In this document: in pieces, positions 43,804 to 53,100 of the stretch
Position numbering within the stretch: the stretch's first letter is position 1
Layout of the letters: every line of letters starts with the position of its first letter
Source of the DNA: Pseudomonas bijieensis
GTDB taxonomy: Bacteria > Pseudomonadota > Gammaproteobacteria > Pseudomonadales > Pseudomonadaceae
Direction of reading: 5' to 3'
DNA: 64,000 nucleotides
NCBI RefSeq assembly: GCF_013347965.1
Contig: NZ_CP048810.1
Coordinates: 2,418,001 to 2,482,000, forward strand
Notes under the pieces: generated by a model
Told to the model about the DNA's origin: nothing
Databases searched by the model: none
Seen by the model: the letters and a program-made list of their open reading frames with translations, nothing else
Translations under genes and position numbers: made by a program

Positions 43804-45756
43804 TCAGCGAATCCCGGCCAATAGCACTCGCGCAGTCTGCTTCAAAGGTTCGTCCCCCTCTTCGAGCAGTTCTTCAAGCAGGGAGACGGCGGTCTTCAGG
43901 TCCCCATCATCGATGCAATTCTGCGCCTGCTCCAGCTTGAGCGAGTGTTCCGGAGCCTGGGGTTCGAGGGGCATGGCGTCCAGGGAAACAGGTTCAAGGG
44001 TCAGCGGCTCAAGCTCCAGCGACTGCTCCTCATCGGCAAAACCGTCGAGAAAGGCATCGTCCAATGACTCGGTTTCCAGCGGCGCTTCCCATTGCAAGTC
44101 CGGTTCGTCGAAGCCTGAAAGCGACAAAACATCGGCGGCAAGGGGAGAATCAGCGTCTTTTCTGACAGTGTTGTCCTGGGCATCAGCCAGGTCCCAACTG
44201 GTTTCCATGGACAGTGCATCCAGGTCCAACTCGAATTCGTCACTGGGCACCGGCTCACGTTCGGGAGCAGATGCAGGAACCGGTACCTGAGGTTGCGCCG
44301 ATGCCACTGTCGGTGCAGCGATCGCGGCAACCTTGGGGTAACGCCCACGGATTTCCGCCAACATCCCGGCATCGATACCCTGTGCCAGTAGATGATGTTC
44401 CTGGGCCTGGAAACCGATGACATCGCCCTGCTTGCCCAGTACCTCCAGCAACTTGAGACCCAGGTCGGTGCGTTCCGGCTCCGCCAGCAACGCGGCACGC
44501 AACAGCCCCGCGGCTTCGGCGAAACGACCGTAGGTCAGGTAAATCCCGACGCCCTCCAGCACATCACCCAAGGGCGCATCCCCATTATTGAACGATGCCG
44601 CGGGCTCGGACGGCTCCGTATCGGGAATTGATGCAAAGGTTTCGTCGCCCTCCTCCAGCATCGGCCCGGGACGCCCGCTTATCGGCTCCAACTCGGCCTG
44701 CTGCTGCCGGCGCCGAACCACCAGCAACAGCGCCAGCAACCCCAACAGGCCCACCAACCCCGCCACCCATGACCAATTGATGCCCTCTGGCTCGACAACC
44801 GGCTCTGTAGCGGGCTGTGCGTCCGGTGCCGGTTCCGATGCAGGGAGCTGCGGCTGCGGTTGCGCCGCTGCAACGGGGGCTGGCGCCACTTCGGCCAACC
44901 GGGTCTGCAATTCGCTGATCTGCTTGCGCTGGCCAGCGATTTCCTCATCCTGGGCCTGGAGCCGGGTCTGCAGTTCCTCGATGGTTTTCTGTTGCTGCTG
45001 GTTTTGCAGCACGCTGGCGGCCAGTTGTTCATCGGACGCAACGGATGCCTGGCCGGCGCTGGTTGCAGCAGACGTCGGCAGCACGGCTGAGTCAGGCAAT
45101 AACAAGCGCTGGCCGATGGAAAGCCGGTCGCTGCCGGGGTTCAAGGCCTGGATGCCCTGCATCAGTTCATTGACCGACGCATTGCTACCGGCATCATGCA
45201 GGCGCTTGGCGATGATCCAGGGGTTGTCTCCCGGCACCACCGTGTAGCGCTTGCCCTGTAGCGCCGGGGGCGGCTTGATCGCCGGCATCGCGGGCTGCGG
45301 GGCCTCGGCAGGTTCGTCGCGGGCCGGCACGATACCCGGTGTGCCCGGCGGGTCGATCAGTACGGTGTATTCGCGCAACAGGCGCCCGTTGGGCTGATTG
45401 AGCTGCACCAGGAAATTGAGAAACGGTTCCTCCACCGGTTTGCTGGAAGTCACCCGAATGAAGCTGCGCTCCCCGCGCAATACCGGGGTGAAGCGCAAGT
45501 TATTGAGAAAGAACACCCGCTCCACACCCGCACGACTGAAATCGTCCGGGCTCGCCAGGCTGGCCGACAGATCGCCCTCGCCGATCCCAGCCACATCGAC
45601 CAAGGCGATATCGGCGCGCAACGGCTGGTTCAGGGCAGAATGGAGCGTGATCTCGCCAAGCCCCAGCGCTGACGCCAAGGCCGAATACCCCAGGGCACCC
45701 ACGACGACCGACACGTTGACCCAACTGCGCAACGTGGACTGCAAACTTTCAAGCAT
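43804..45756 (-). CDS. FimV/LysM-type inner-membrane protein
   Basis: The 650-residue protein has an N-terminal FimV-type domain (about 25-130; LGEITLHSALNQPLRADIALV, VFFLNNLRF) with a signal-like start, and a LysM peptidoglycan-binding domain (about 170-225; YTVVPGDNPWIIAKRL). Then come a coiled-coil stretch (about 255-290), one membrane segment (about 330-350; WVAGLVGLLGLLALLLVVRR), and an acidic cytoplasmic tail with a C-terminal FimV-like TPR motif (LKLEQAQNCIDDGDLKTAVSLL). FimV-like proteins link peptidoglycan to polar assemblies. The true FimV of pseudomonads is larger and sits elsewhere, so this is probably a paralogue beside plpD. ATG 45756 has AAGGG 6 nt upstream, better than the ATG two codons earlier. 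Confidence 0.88.
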   Translation of the reverse strand: MLESLQSTLRSWVNVSVVVGALGYSALASALGLGEITLHSALNQPLRADIALVDVAGIGEGDLSASLASPDDFSRAGVERVFFLNNLRFTPVLRGERSFIRVTSSKPVEEPFLNFLVQLNQPNGRLLREYTVLIDPPGTPGIVPARDEPAEAPQPAMPAIKPPPALQGKRYTVVPGDNPWIIAKRLHDAGSNASVNELMQGIQALNPGSDRLSIGQRLLLPDSAVLPTSAATSAGQASVASDEQLAASVLQNQQQQKTIEELQTRLQAQDEEIAGQRKQISELQTRLAEVAPAPVAAAQPQPQLPASEPAPDAQPATEPVVEPEGINWSWVAGLVGLLGLLALLLVVRRRQQQAELEPISGRPGPMLEEGDETFASIPDTEPSEPAASFNNGDAPLGDVLEGVGIYLTYGRFAEAAGLLRAALLAEPERTDLGLKLLEVLGKQGDVIGFQAQEHHLLAQGIDAGMLAEIRGRYPKVAAIAAPTVASAQPQVPVPASAPEREPVPSDEFELDLDALSMETSWDLADAQDNTVRKDADSPLAADVLSLSGFDEPDLQWEAPLETESLDDAFLDGFADEEQSLELEPLTLEPVSLDAMPLEPQAPEHSLKLEQAQNCIDDGDLKTAVSLLEELLEEGDEPLKQTARVLLAGIR

Positions 45757-45875
45757 GGGCATCCCTTTCGATTACCAGAACCAACCTCGGCGTAAACGCC
45801 CCCAATAGGAACGCTTACTACTGGTTATAGTTCGCTAACCGGCGAATCTCAAAAGTCTGACGCCAGGGATCTGCC

Positions 45876-46310
45876 TCAGGATTTTTCCAGGTTGGCCAGG
45901 ATCGTACCGTGGACCCGCATGCACACGCGCATGTCCGCCTCGTCGACACCCTCGAACAACTCACGACGCAATTGCGTGGCGATGGTTTCGATTTGTTCGA
46001 TCAACGGTAGGGCCGGTGCGCACAGCACGATTTTCTTGGCCCGGCGATCCTCGGCCACGGCCTGGCGCTGCACCAGCCCCTGGGTTTCCAGGCTGTCGAG
46101 CAACCGGGCCAGGGTCGGCCCCTCGACGGCGACACTCTGGGCCAGTTCACGTTGGGTCGGTGCCTGTTCGAAACGGGCCAGGTGCAGCAGCACCAGCCAA
46201 CGCGCCTGGGACAAGCCCAACCCGGCCAGGCGACGGTCCAGTTCGGCACGCCAGCCGCGAGACATTTGCGCCAACTGCATGCCAAAACGGTGTTGATCGG
46301 TTAACGGCAT
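45876..46310 (-). CDS. MarR-family transcriptional regulator
   Basis: This 144-residue protein shows the MarR winged-helix layout. LSQARWLVLLHLARFEQAPT and the recognition region QRELAQSVAVEGPTLARLLD are followed by the wing LVQRQAVAEDRRAKKIVL. Such proteins bind palindromic operators as dimers and respond to phenolic or oxidative ligands. A perfect 13-nt palindrome lies 32 bp upstream of its ATG (46342-46354), as for autorepression. It lies between recQ and the FimV-like gene, all reading leftward. Confidence 0.93.
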   Translation of the reverse strand: MPLTDQHRFGMQLAQMSRGWRAELDRRLAGLGLSQARWLVLLHLARFEQAPTQRELAQSVAVEGPTLARLLDSLETQGLVQRQAVAEDRRAKKIVLCAPALPLIEQIETIATQLRRELFEGVDEADMRVCMRVHGTILANLEKS

Positions 46311-46341
46311 AAAAAACTCATCAGATCTGAAATAGAGAAAA

Positions 46342-46354
46342 ACTAATTATTAGT
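46342..46354. promoter_or_regulatory. Candidate MarR-type operator palindrome
   Basis: ACTAATTATTAGT is a perfect inverted repeat of six bases around one central base, in AT-rich DNA upstream of the marR-type gene. Position and symmetry suit autoregulation; this is inference. Confidence 0.5.
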
Positions 46355-46427
46355 CAGCTAAGCATGAGCTTTGGATTCAAGCAAGGTTCGCCTTGCACTG
46401 AATCGTTAAAGGAACGCAACTGACTGA

Positions 46428-48554
46428 TCAGACTTCAAATTCCGACTGCAACGCAGCCCTGACGCAGTACAGCACGCCTTCGGGAACTCGTCCGACAAAC
46501 AATGCAGCGACTTCAGACACTGGCGGTAACTCGCCTTCGCCATCCAGGAACGCGTCCTGTACCTCTCCCATCAGCTCTTCGGGCAGATCCAGTGCCTGTT
46601 CCAGGGATAACTGCTGTTTGCCGATGGCCTCGGCCAGCATCGTGTAGACGTTCTTTTCCGAGCACTGCAATTGCCCGGCGATCTGCAACGGCGTCATGCC
46701 GGCGCGAGCCAGGGTGATGAGTTCGTGGCGTACATCGGCCACCGCTTTCGGTGCTTCGGCCTCGCCGCCCAGTACCTGGAGGAAGGCCTCGCCATAGCGT
46801 TCCAGTTTGCGCGCGCCGACGCCACTGACCCGGGCCATTTCCGCCAGGGAGGTGGGCTGGCTGCGGAGCATTTCCAGCAGCGTCGAGTCGGGGAAGATGA
46901 CGTACGGCGGCACGCCGTGTTCTTCGGCCAGCTTGCGACGCAAGGCGCGCAAGGCTTCCCATTGATCGCGCTCTTCGCCGCGCACCAGTTGGCTGGCCTG
47001 GCTCTTGCTGCTCTTGATCGCCGTTGCCGGCTTGAGGTCGCGGCGCAGTTCGAGGGTGACCTCACCCTTGAGCAAAGGCCGGCAGGTTTCAGACAAACGC
47101 AGGCCGCCGTAGCCTTCCAGGTCGATGTCGGCCAGGCCGCGGGCCACGAGTTGTCGGAACAATGAACGCCATTCACTCTCGGTGCGGGCCTTGCCCACCC
47201 CGAATACCGAAAGGTGCTGATGACCGAAGTTGCGGATCTTCTCGTTGTCCTTGCCCAGCAACACGTCCACCAGATGCCCCACGCCATAGCGCTGGCCAGT
47301 GCGGAAAATCGCCGACAGGGCCTGGCGGGCCGGCTCGGTGGCGTCCCAGGTTTCCACGCCATCGACGCAGTTGTCGCAATGACCGCACGGCTGAGGCATG
47401 TCTTCATCGAAATAGGCCAGCAGGGTCTGGCGACGGCAGCGGGTTTCTTCGCACAGCGAGAGCATGGCGTCGAGCTTGTGCTGTTCCAGGCGCTTGTGGC
47501 GCTCATCGCCTTCGGAGTTCTGCAGCATCTGCTTGAGCATCACCACGTCTTGCAGGCCGTAGGCCATCCAGGCGTCGGCCGGCAAGCCATCACGGCCGGC
47601 CCGCCCGGTTTCCTGGTAATACGCCTCGAGGGACTTGGGCAGGTCCAGGTGCGCGACAAAGCGCACGTTGGGCTTGTCGATACCCATGCCGAACGCGATG
47701 GTGGCCACCATGATCAGGCCTTCCTCGTTGAGGAAGCGCTTCTGGTGATAGGCCCGCAGGTCGTTGGGCAGGCCCGCGTGATATGGCAACGCCGGGAACC
47801 CCTGCTCACACAGAAACGCTGCCACTTCATCGACTTTTTTGCGCGACAGGCAATAGACAATGCCTGCATCGCTACGGCGCTCGGCGAGGAACGCCAGCAA
47901 CTGCTTGCGCGGCTGCTCCTTGGGCACGATGCGGTAGAAAATATTGGGACGGTCGAAGCTCGACAGGAACCGCTCGGCATCCTGCAAGTGCAGGCGCTCG
48001 ACGATTTCTTCGCGGGTGCGCTTGTCGGCGGTGGCGGTCAGGGCGATGCGCGGCACGTCGGGGAACAGTTCCGCCAGTTGCCCCAGTTGCAGGTATTCAC
48101 GGCGGAAATCATGGCCCCACTGGGACACGCAGTGGGCTTCGTCGATGGCGAACAGGGCGATCTCCAGGCTCTGCAGGAACGCCAGCATGCGCGGCTGCAC
48201 CAGGCGTTCCGGGGCCAGGTACAACATCTTCACTTCGCCGCGCTTGATGCGCGTCGCCAGGTCCCGCTGTTGCTCGGCGCTGAGGGTGGAGTTCAGCGAA
48301 GCGGCGGCGACACCCAGCTCCTCGAGGGTCGCGACCTGGTCGTCCATCAGCGCGATCAGCGGCGAAACCACCACCGCCAGGCCGTTGCGCAGCAGCGCCG
48401 GCACCTGGAAGCACAAGGACTTGCCGCCGCCGGTGGGCATCAGCACCAGGGCATCGCCACCGCTGGCCACGCGCTCAATAATGGCACCCTGGCGGCCACG
48501 GAAACTGTCGTAGCCGAAGATGTCCTTGAGGACGCGTTGAGCCTGTTCGAGCAT
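46428..48554 (-). CDS. recQ: ATP-dependent DNA helicase RecQ
   Basis: RecQ unwinds DNA 3' to 5' in recombination and repair. The 708-residue protein has Walker [13 protein letters not shown], the DEAH box [17 protein letters not shown], and helicase motif VI ([10 protein letters not shown]). A zinc-binding domain (CRRQTLL...CGHCDNC) and a winged-helix domain are followed by an HRDC domain (about 530-610). The start is ATG 48554 with GGAG 5 nt upstream. A further C-terminal extension of about 90 residues includes a helix-turn-helix-like segment ([20 protein letters not shown]). Confidence 0.97.
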   Translation of the reverse strand: MLEQAQRVLKDIFGYDSFRGRQGAIIERVASGGDALVLMPTGGGKSLCFQVPALLRNGLAVVVSPLIALMDDQVATLEELGVAAASLNSTLSAEQQRDLATRIKRGEVKMLYLAPERLVQPRMLAFLQSLEIALFAIDEAHCVSQWGHDFRREYLQLGQLAELFPDVPRIALTATADKRTREEIVERLHLQDAERFLSSFDRPNIFYRIVPKEQPRKQLLAFLAERRSDAGIVYCLSRKKVDEVAAFLCEQGFPALPYHAGLPNDLRAYHQKRFLNEEGLIMVATIAFGMGIDKPNVRFVAHLDLPKSLEAYYQETGRAGRDGLPADAWMAYGLQDVVMLKQMLQNSEGDERHKRLEQHKLDAMLSLCEETRCRRQTLLAYFDEDMPQPCGHCDNCVDGVETWDATEPARQALSAIFRTGQRYGVGHLVDVLLGKDNEKIRNFGHQHLSVFGVGKARTESEWRSLFRQLVARGLADIDLEGYGGLRLSETCRPLLKGEVTLELRRDLKPATAIKSSKSQASQLVRGEERDQWEALRALRRKLAEEHGVPPYVIFPDSTLLEMLRSQPTSLAEMARVSGVGARKLERYGEAFLQVLGGEAEAPKAVADVRHELITLARAGMTPLQIAGQLQCSEKNVYTMLAEAIGKQQLSLEQALDLPEELMGEVQDAFLDGEGELPPVSEVAALFVGRVPEGVLYCVRAALQSEFEV

Positions 48555-49028
48555 AGAAACTCCAAAAATCACCGAAACATCCCTGCAAGGCTGGTTCAGA
48601 ATCGCAAAAGCTGCACCGGCGAATCGTAAGTGCGCGTTTCAGACCGGCGGACGCCGCAGGGCATCACAAAACGCGGCAGTATACCCGAGGCCTTCGTTGC
48701 GAAGGGCGTCGCTGACAAGAGGCTCTTTGGACTTTGAAGATAAGGAAGCCGAACACTGCATGTGTGGCGAGGGGATTTATCCCCGCCGGGCTGCGCAGCA
48801 GCTCTCTCGGCTTACCAGGTGGATCGCAAACTCAGGTGGCCATTTTGGGTCTGCTGCGCAGCCCAACGGGGACAAATCCCCTCGCCACAGGGACCGAGTT
48901 CAGCCCTTCTTTTTCGGTACGCCCCCCAACCCTGCCCTCATGGGCAAGGCAAATACACCACGCGGCTGGCCTGGGCGCTCAAGAAGGCCTAGAATTCCCG
49001 CATTGTTTATTCCCCAAGGTAGCCCGTA
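48555..49028. other. Intergenic region between recQ and the YecA-type gene
   Basis: This 474-bp gap between divergent genes contains a REP pair at 48764-48890. I find no additional coding sequence, and no promoter pair clear enough to report. AAGG lies upstream of the YecA-type ATG. Confidence 0.75.
48764..48890. repeat. REP pair (class GTGGCGAGGGGATTTATCCCC)
   Basis: Inverted copies at about 48764-48802 and 48851-48890 carry the same inner GGGCTGCGCAGCAG repeat as the element at 33751-33902. Confidence 0.85.
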
Positions 49029-49616
49029 ATGTCCTTCGCTGAGCAACTGACCCGCCTGCAAGTCTTCCTCGATGCCGATGAGCTGCACGATGAAGCGCTG
49101 GACTACGTGGCCGCTCATGGCTACCTGACCGCCCTGTCCATCTGCTCCGAACAGGTGCCGGACCGTGAGTGGATCGACGCCCTGTTCGCCGAAGAGCCGC
49201 ATTACGCCAGCGAAGCCCAGCGCGCCGAAATCGAATCCACGCTGGTCGGCCTCAAGGCCCACATCGCCCGCCAACTGGCCTCCGACGAAGAATTCGAACT
49301 GCCCTGCGAACTGGACCTGGGCGATGACCCGGACGATTCGGAACTGCGTGGCTGGTGCATCGGTTTCATGGAAGGCGTGTTCCTGCGCGAAGCCGCCTGG
49401 TTCGAAACCGCCGAAGAGGAAGTCAGCGAAATGCTGCTGCCGATCATGGTCGGTTCCGGCCTGTTCGACGAACAACCGGAGTTCTCCGACATCGCCGCCG
49501 ATGCGAACCTGATGGACGACATGATCGTCCAGATCCCCGAAGCCCTCACCGCCCTGTACCTGCTGTGCAACGCACCGGACGAAAAACCGGCGATCCTCAA
49601 GCCTCGTCACCACTGA
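49029..49616 (+). CDS. YecA/UPF0149-family protein
   Basis: This 195-residue acidic, mainly helical protein matches the YecA/YgfB (UPF0149) family. LTALSICSEQVPDREWIDAL and LRGWCIGFMEGVFLREAAWF are the conserved helical-hairpin motifs. It lacks the C-terminal SEC-C zinc motif found in longer YecA proteins. The family's function is not established. The ATG follows AAGGTAGCCC. The DUF454 gene follows by 8 bp. Confidence 0.92.
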   Translation: MSFAEQLTRLQVFLDADELHDEALDYVAAHGYLTALSICSEQVPDREWIDALFAEEPHYASEAQRAEIESTLVGLKAHIARQLASDEEFELPCELDLGDDPDDSELRGWCIGFMEGVFLREAAWFETAEEEVSEMLLPIMVGSGLFDEQPEFSDIAADANLMDDMIVQIPEALTALYLLCNAPDEKPAILKPRHH

Positions 49617-49624
49617 GTAACCGG

Positions 49625-50020
49625 GTGTCCGCGCCCATCGGCAACCGCCCGTTGATCCTGCGTTACGCTCTACTGGCCATCGGCTGGTTGAGCGTGGTGC
49701 TGGGGGTCATCGGCATCTTCGTCCCCGTACTGCCCACCACCCCTTTCCTGCTGCTGGCCGCAGCGTGCTTCGCCCGCAGCTCGCCGCGCTTCTACCAATG
49801 GCTGGTGGAACATCCCCGCCTCGGCCCGTGGATCCGCGACTACCTCAGCGGCAACGGCATCCCGCTCAAGGGCAAGGTCTACGCCATTGGGCTGATGTGG
49901 GTGAGCATCCTCTTTTCCTGCTACCTGGTGCCCTTGCCGTGGGCGCGAGGGTTCATGCTTACCAGTGCGGTGCTGGTGACGGTTTATATCCTCAAGCAGA
50001 AAACCCTGCGTAGGCCTTGA
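49625..50020 (+). CDS. DUF454 (YbaN-like) inner-membrane protein
   Basis: A 131-residue protein with three hydrophobic segments and the family signature LGVIGIFVPVLPTTPFLLLA, then CFARSSPRFYQWL. It is like E. coli YbaN, whose function is unknown. I use GTG 49625, eight bases after the preceding stop; the ribosome binding site is weak, so translational coupling is likely. A longer reading frame upstream overlaps the YecA-type gene and is not credible. Confidence 0.9.
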   Translation: MSAPIGNRPLILRYALLAIGWLSVVLGVIGIFVPVLPTTPFLLLAAACFARSSPRFYQWLVEHPRLGPWIRDYLSGNGIPLKGKVYAIGLMWVSILFSCYLVPLPWARGFMLTSAVLVTVYILKQKTLRRP

Positions 50021-50055
50021 ATGGGGCACGAACTTGGCCTCCCTCGCCACAAATG

Positions 50056-50097
50056 CAAACCCCGCCCTGTCCAATTTGGACATGGCGGGGTTTGTTG
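50056..50097. terminator. Bidirectional intrinsic terminator
   Basis: CAAACCCCGCC...GGCGGGGTTTG flanks an inner palindrome (TGTCCAATTTGGACA), giving a stem of about 17 bp followed by TTGTTGTTT on the plus strand. It separates the convergent DUF454 and adhesin genes. Confidence 0.85.
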
Positions 50098-50109
50098 TTT
50101 CAGCTCACC

Positions 50110-53100
50110 TCACACCGTATCCACCTTCAACGAGTGATCATTCAACATCCCGTTGATGATGGTCGCCGTATCCGCGCCCGCGATCATCCCGTCCACGCCC
50201 GGCGTGACGCCGTAGTGGCTGGCCAGGTTGACGCCGGCCAGGTCGATGGTCTGGTTCGGCGTGGCGCCAGCGGTGGCGCTGACGTCGATGCTGGTCACGA
50301 GCGACGCACCACTACCGGTGACGGTGAAGTGCAGGTAATCGTCCAGTGACGCCGCACTGCCGTTTTCCCCCTGCAACAGTTGGGATAAGTCGAGTTTATC
50401 GAGGCCGGGCGTGAAGTCGGTGATCACGTCATGGCCGCTGTTACCCGCTTGCCACTGGAAGGTATCGGCACCGCTGCCGCCGGTGAGGGTGTTGTTGCCC
50501 AGGCCGCCGATCAGCAAGTCATCGCCGCCACCGCCATTGAGCACGTCATGGCCTAATCCGCCGTTGATGCGGTTGCTGGCACCGTCACCGGTGAGGGTAT
50601 CGTTGAAGTTCGAACCGACCAGGTTTTCGATACCGGTCAGCGTGTCGGTGCCGGCGCCCAAGGTGTTCTGCGCCGCCAGCAGGCCCAGGTTGACGGTGAC
50701 CCCGGCGGTCGCGTGGGCATAGCTCGCGGTGTCGTTGCCCGTACCGCCGTCGAGCAGGTCGTTGCCCGTGCCGCTGTAGAGCAAGTCATTGCCCGCCCCG
50801 CCATGCAGGGCGTTGTTGCCCGAACCTGCGCTGAGTATGTCGTTGCCGTCGCCAGCATTGAGGGTGTTGTCACCGCCGCCGGCCATCAGCACATCGTCCC
50901 CGGCGGTGCCCGTCAGGGTATGGCCGGCCTGGTAACTGATGCCTACCGACGCGCTATCACTGCCGCCATGATTGTCACTGGCGGTGTAGCTGCCGTGGTA
51001 ATCCGACGTGCTGTCCTGGGCACCGGCGTAGTTGACGGTCAGGGTCAGTTGATAGTTTTCCGCAGCGTTGGCGTTTCCACCGCCCGCATTGGGGATGTTG
51101 GTGACGTGGATCTGGTAGTTGCCATCCGCTGCCGCGGTGAAAGAAGCGCCGTCACTGATCGCGATGAAAGGCCCGCCGTTGAGTGAATACTCCATGGCAA
51201 TGCGACCGGCCGCCAGGTTGTGGTCCAGGGTGAGGGTTTCACCCTGCTTGAGGCTGATGTTGAGCCGGTCCTCATCGTTGGCATTGTTATTGGACACCAT
51301 CCCCAGTGCACCGCTGACCACCAGCGCCGCCGTCATGCTCGCGGTATTGGCGACAAAGGCGCTGCGGCTGAGGTTGATTGACTGCACGTTGTTACCGGTG
51401 AAACTGACCGTGCCGGTGCTGCCGGTAAAGTCCGAGCCCTTGGCGGCCCAGCCGGTATTGAAGCTGGTGGGTGACGCGGTGAGCGGATCGCCGTTGGCGT
51501 CGCTGTCGTTACCCAGCAGCAGCTCACCCGGGATCACAATGTTGCCCGACAGCACGTTGGTGATGATGTTGTCGTCGACAGCGATCGGTGGGCTGTTGGG
51601 CACGACATTAATCACCAGGTTGGAGCTCGCCAGGTCACCGTCATTGTCGCTGACGGTGTAGCCGATGTGTTCGGTGATCAAGGTGCTGGTGGCCGTCTGA
51701 GAGGTGTAGCTGAACGCACCGGTATCCAGGTTGACCACCAGGGTACCGTCATGGTCGGTGGCAATGCTCAGTGTATTGGTGACGGTATTGAAAGAGCCGT
51801 GGTTGGCCCCGCCACTGGCGCTCAGCGCACCCTGGCCACCGTTGGCCGCCGGGTCGTAGCTGTACGTGGTGCCGTCGACCACCAGGCTTTTGACAAACCC
51901 GCCATCGGCGCCGAACGAGCCCCCCTCGTCCAGCAGGTTGCCAGTGACCGGCGCACCTTGCACGGTGTCGGAAAGCACCGAGTTGAGCTGGTTCAGGTCG
52001 GTGACCACCACCGCGTTGGTGTTGGTGTGGGCGCTGCCGTCGTAGGCCAGCGGGTCGAGGTGGGCGTTGCTGACGCCACTGCCCAGGCCAATGGCGTAGT
52101 TCTTGATGCCGTTGGCGTCGAGGAAGGCTTTCCAGGCGGCCTCGTCTGCCGAGCCGATTTCACCCAAGGTCGGCTTGCCGTCGGAGAAGAAATAGCCGAC
52201 GTTCTGTGCGCCGGTCAGTTGGCCTGGATTTTCGAACGCAGTCTTGGCCATCGCCACGGCAGCATCATAATTGGTGTCACCGTGCGCGCTCAGCGCCGAG
52301 ATCAGCGTCTTGGCAGTTGCCACATCCACCCACAGGGTGCTCTGGTCGGTGGCGCTGCCGCTGAAGGTCACGAGCTGGACTTTCACATCGCCCATGTCGT
52401 CGTATTTGTCGAGCAAGGCGCTGATCGCCTGTTTCGCCAGGTCCATCCGCGAGAGCCCCGGCACGCCGGAGGCATCTTTCATGCTGCCAGAGACGTCGAG
52501 CACGATCAGCAGGTTGGTATCGATCTCCACCGCCGTGACCGAACGCTCGGACGCAACGGCCTTTGGCACGTCATCGACGATGCTGACCACCAGGTTACCG
52601 ATGGTGCTGTTGCCCAAGGCGTCCGTGGCCTGATAGGTGAAGCTTTCGCTCAAGGCATTCGGACCATCGTTGGCGTGAGGCGTGGTGCTGGCCGGCGAGG
52701 TCAGGGTGTAGGTGTACGACCCATCAGGATGGAGCAGCAACTGGCCGTAGGCGCCCGTGGCGTTGCCCACCAGGGTAAAGGTGACGGCGCCCGTGGCACC
52801 GCTGACCGACCCGACCAAGCTGCCACTGGCGGTTTCCCCGGTGGCGCTCGGGTCACTGCCGGTGACGGTGCCGGGGGCCAGGTCCTGGCCATCCTGGGTC
52901 AGGTCCAGGGCTTTTTCATAGACGGTAATCTCGTGATCGGTTTCCGCAACGAGGCAGCTGTTGTGCACGTCAATGGTGATGGTCGTGGTGCTTTCATCGC
53001 CATCGGCGTCGCGCACGGTATAGGTGAAGACATCGGTCGCACCTGGCGCGCCAACCGCGTCGGGGTTGCTGTGGTAGACGGCGTTGCCGTTGGCGTCCAG

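Noticed and set aside
43804..45756. Calling the LysM protein FimV itself
   Set aside because: At 650 residues it is shorter than pseudomonad FimV, and its neighbours are plpD and recQ rather than the usual asd/truA genes, so it is probably a paralogue.
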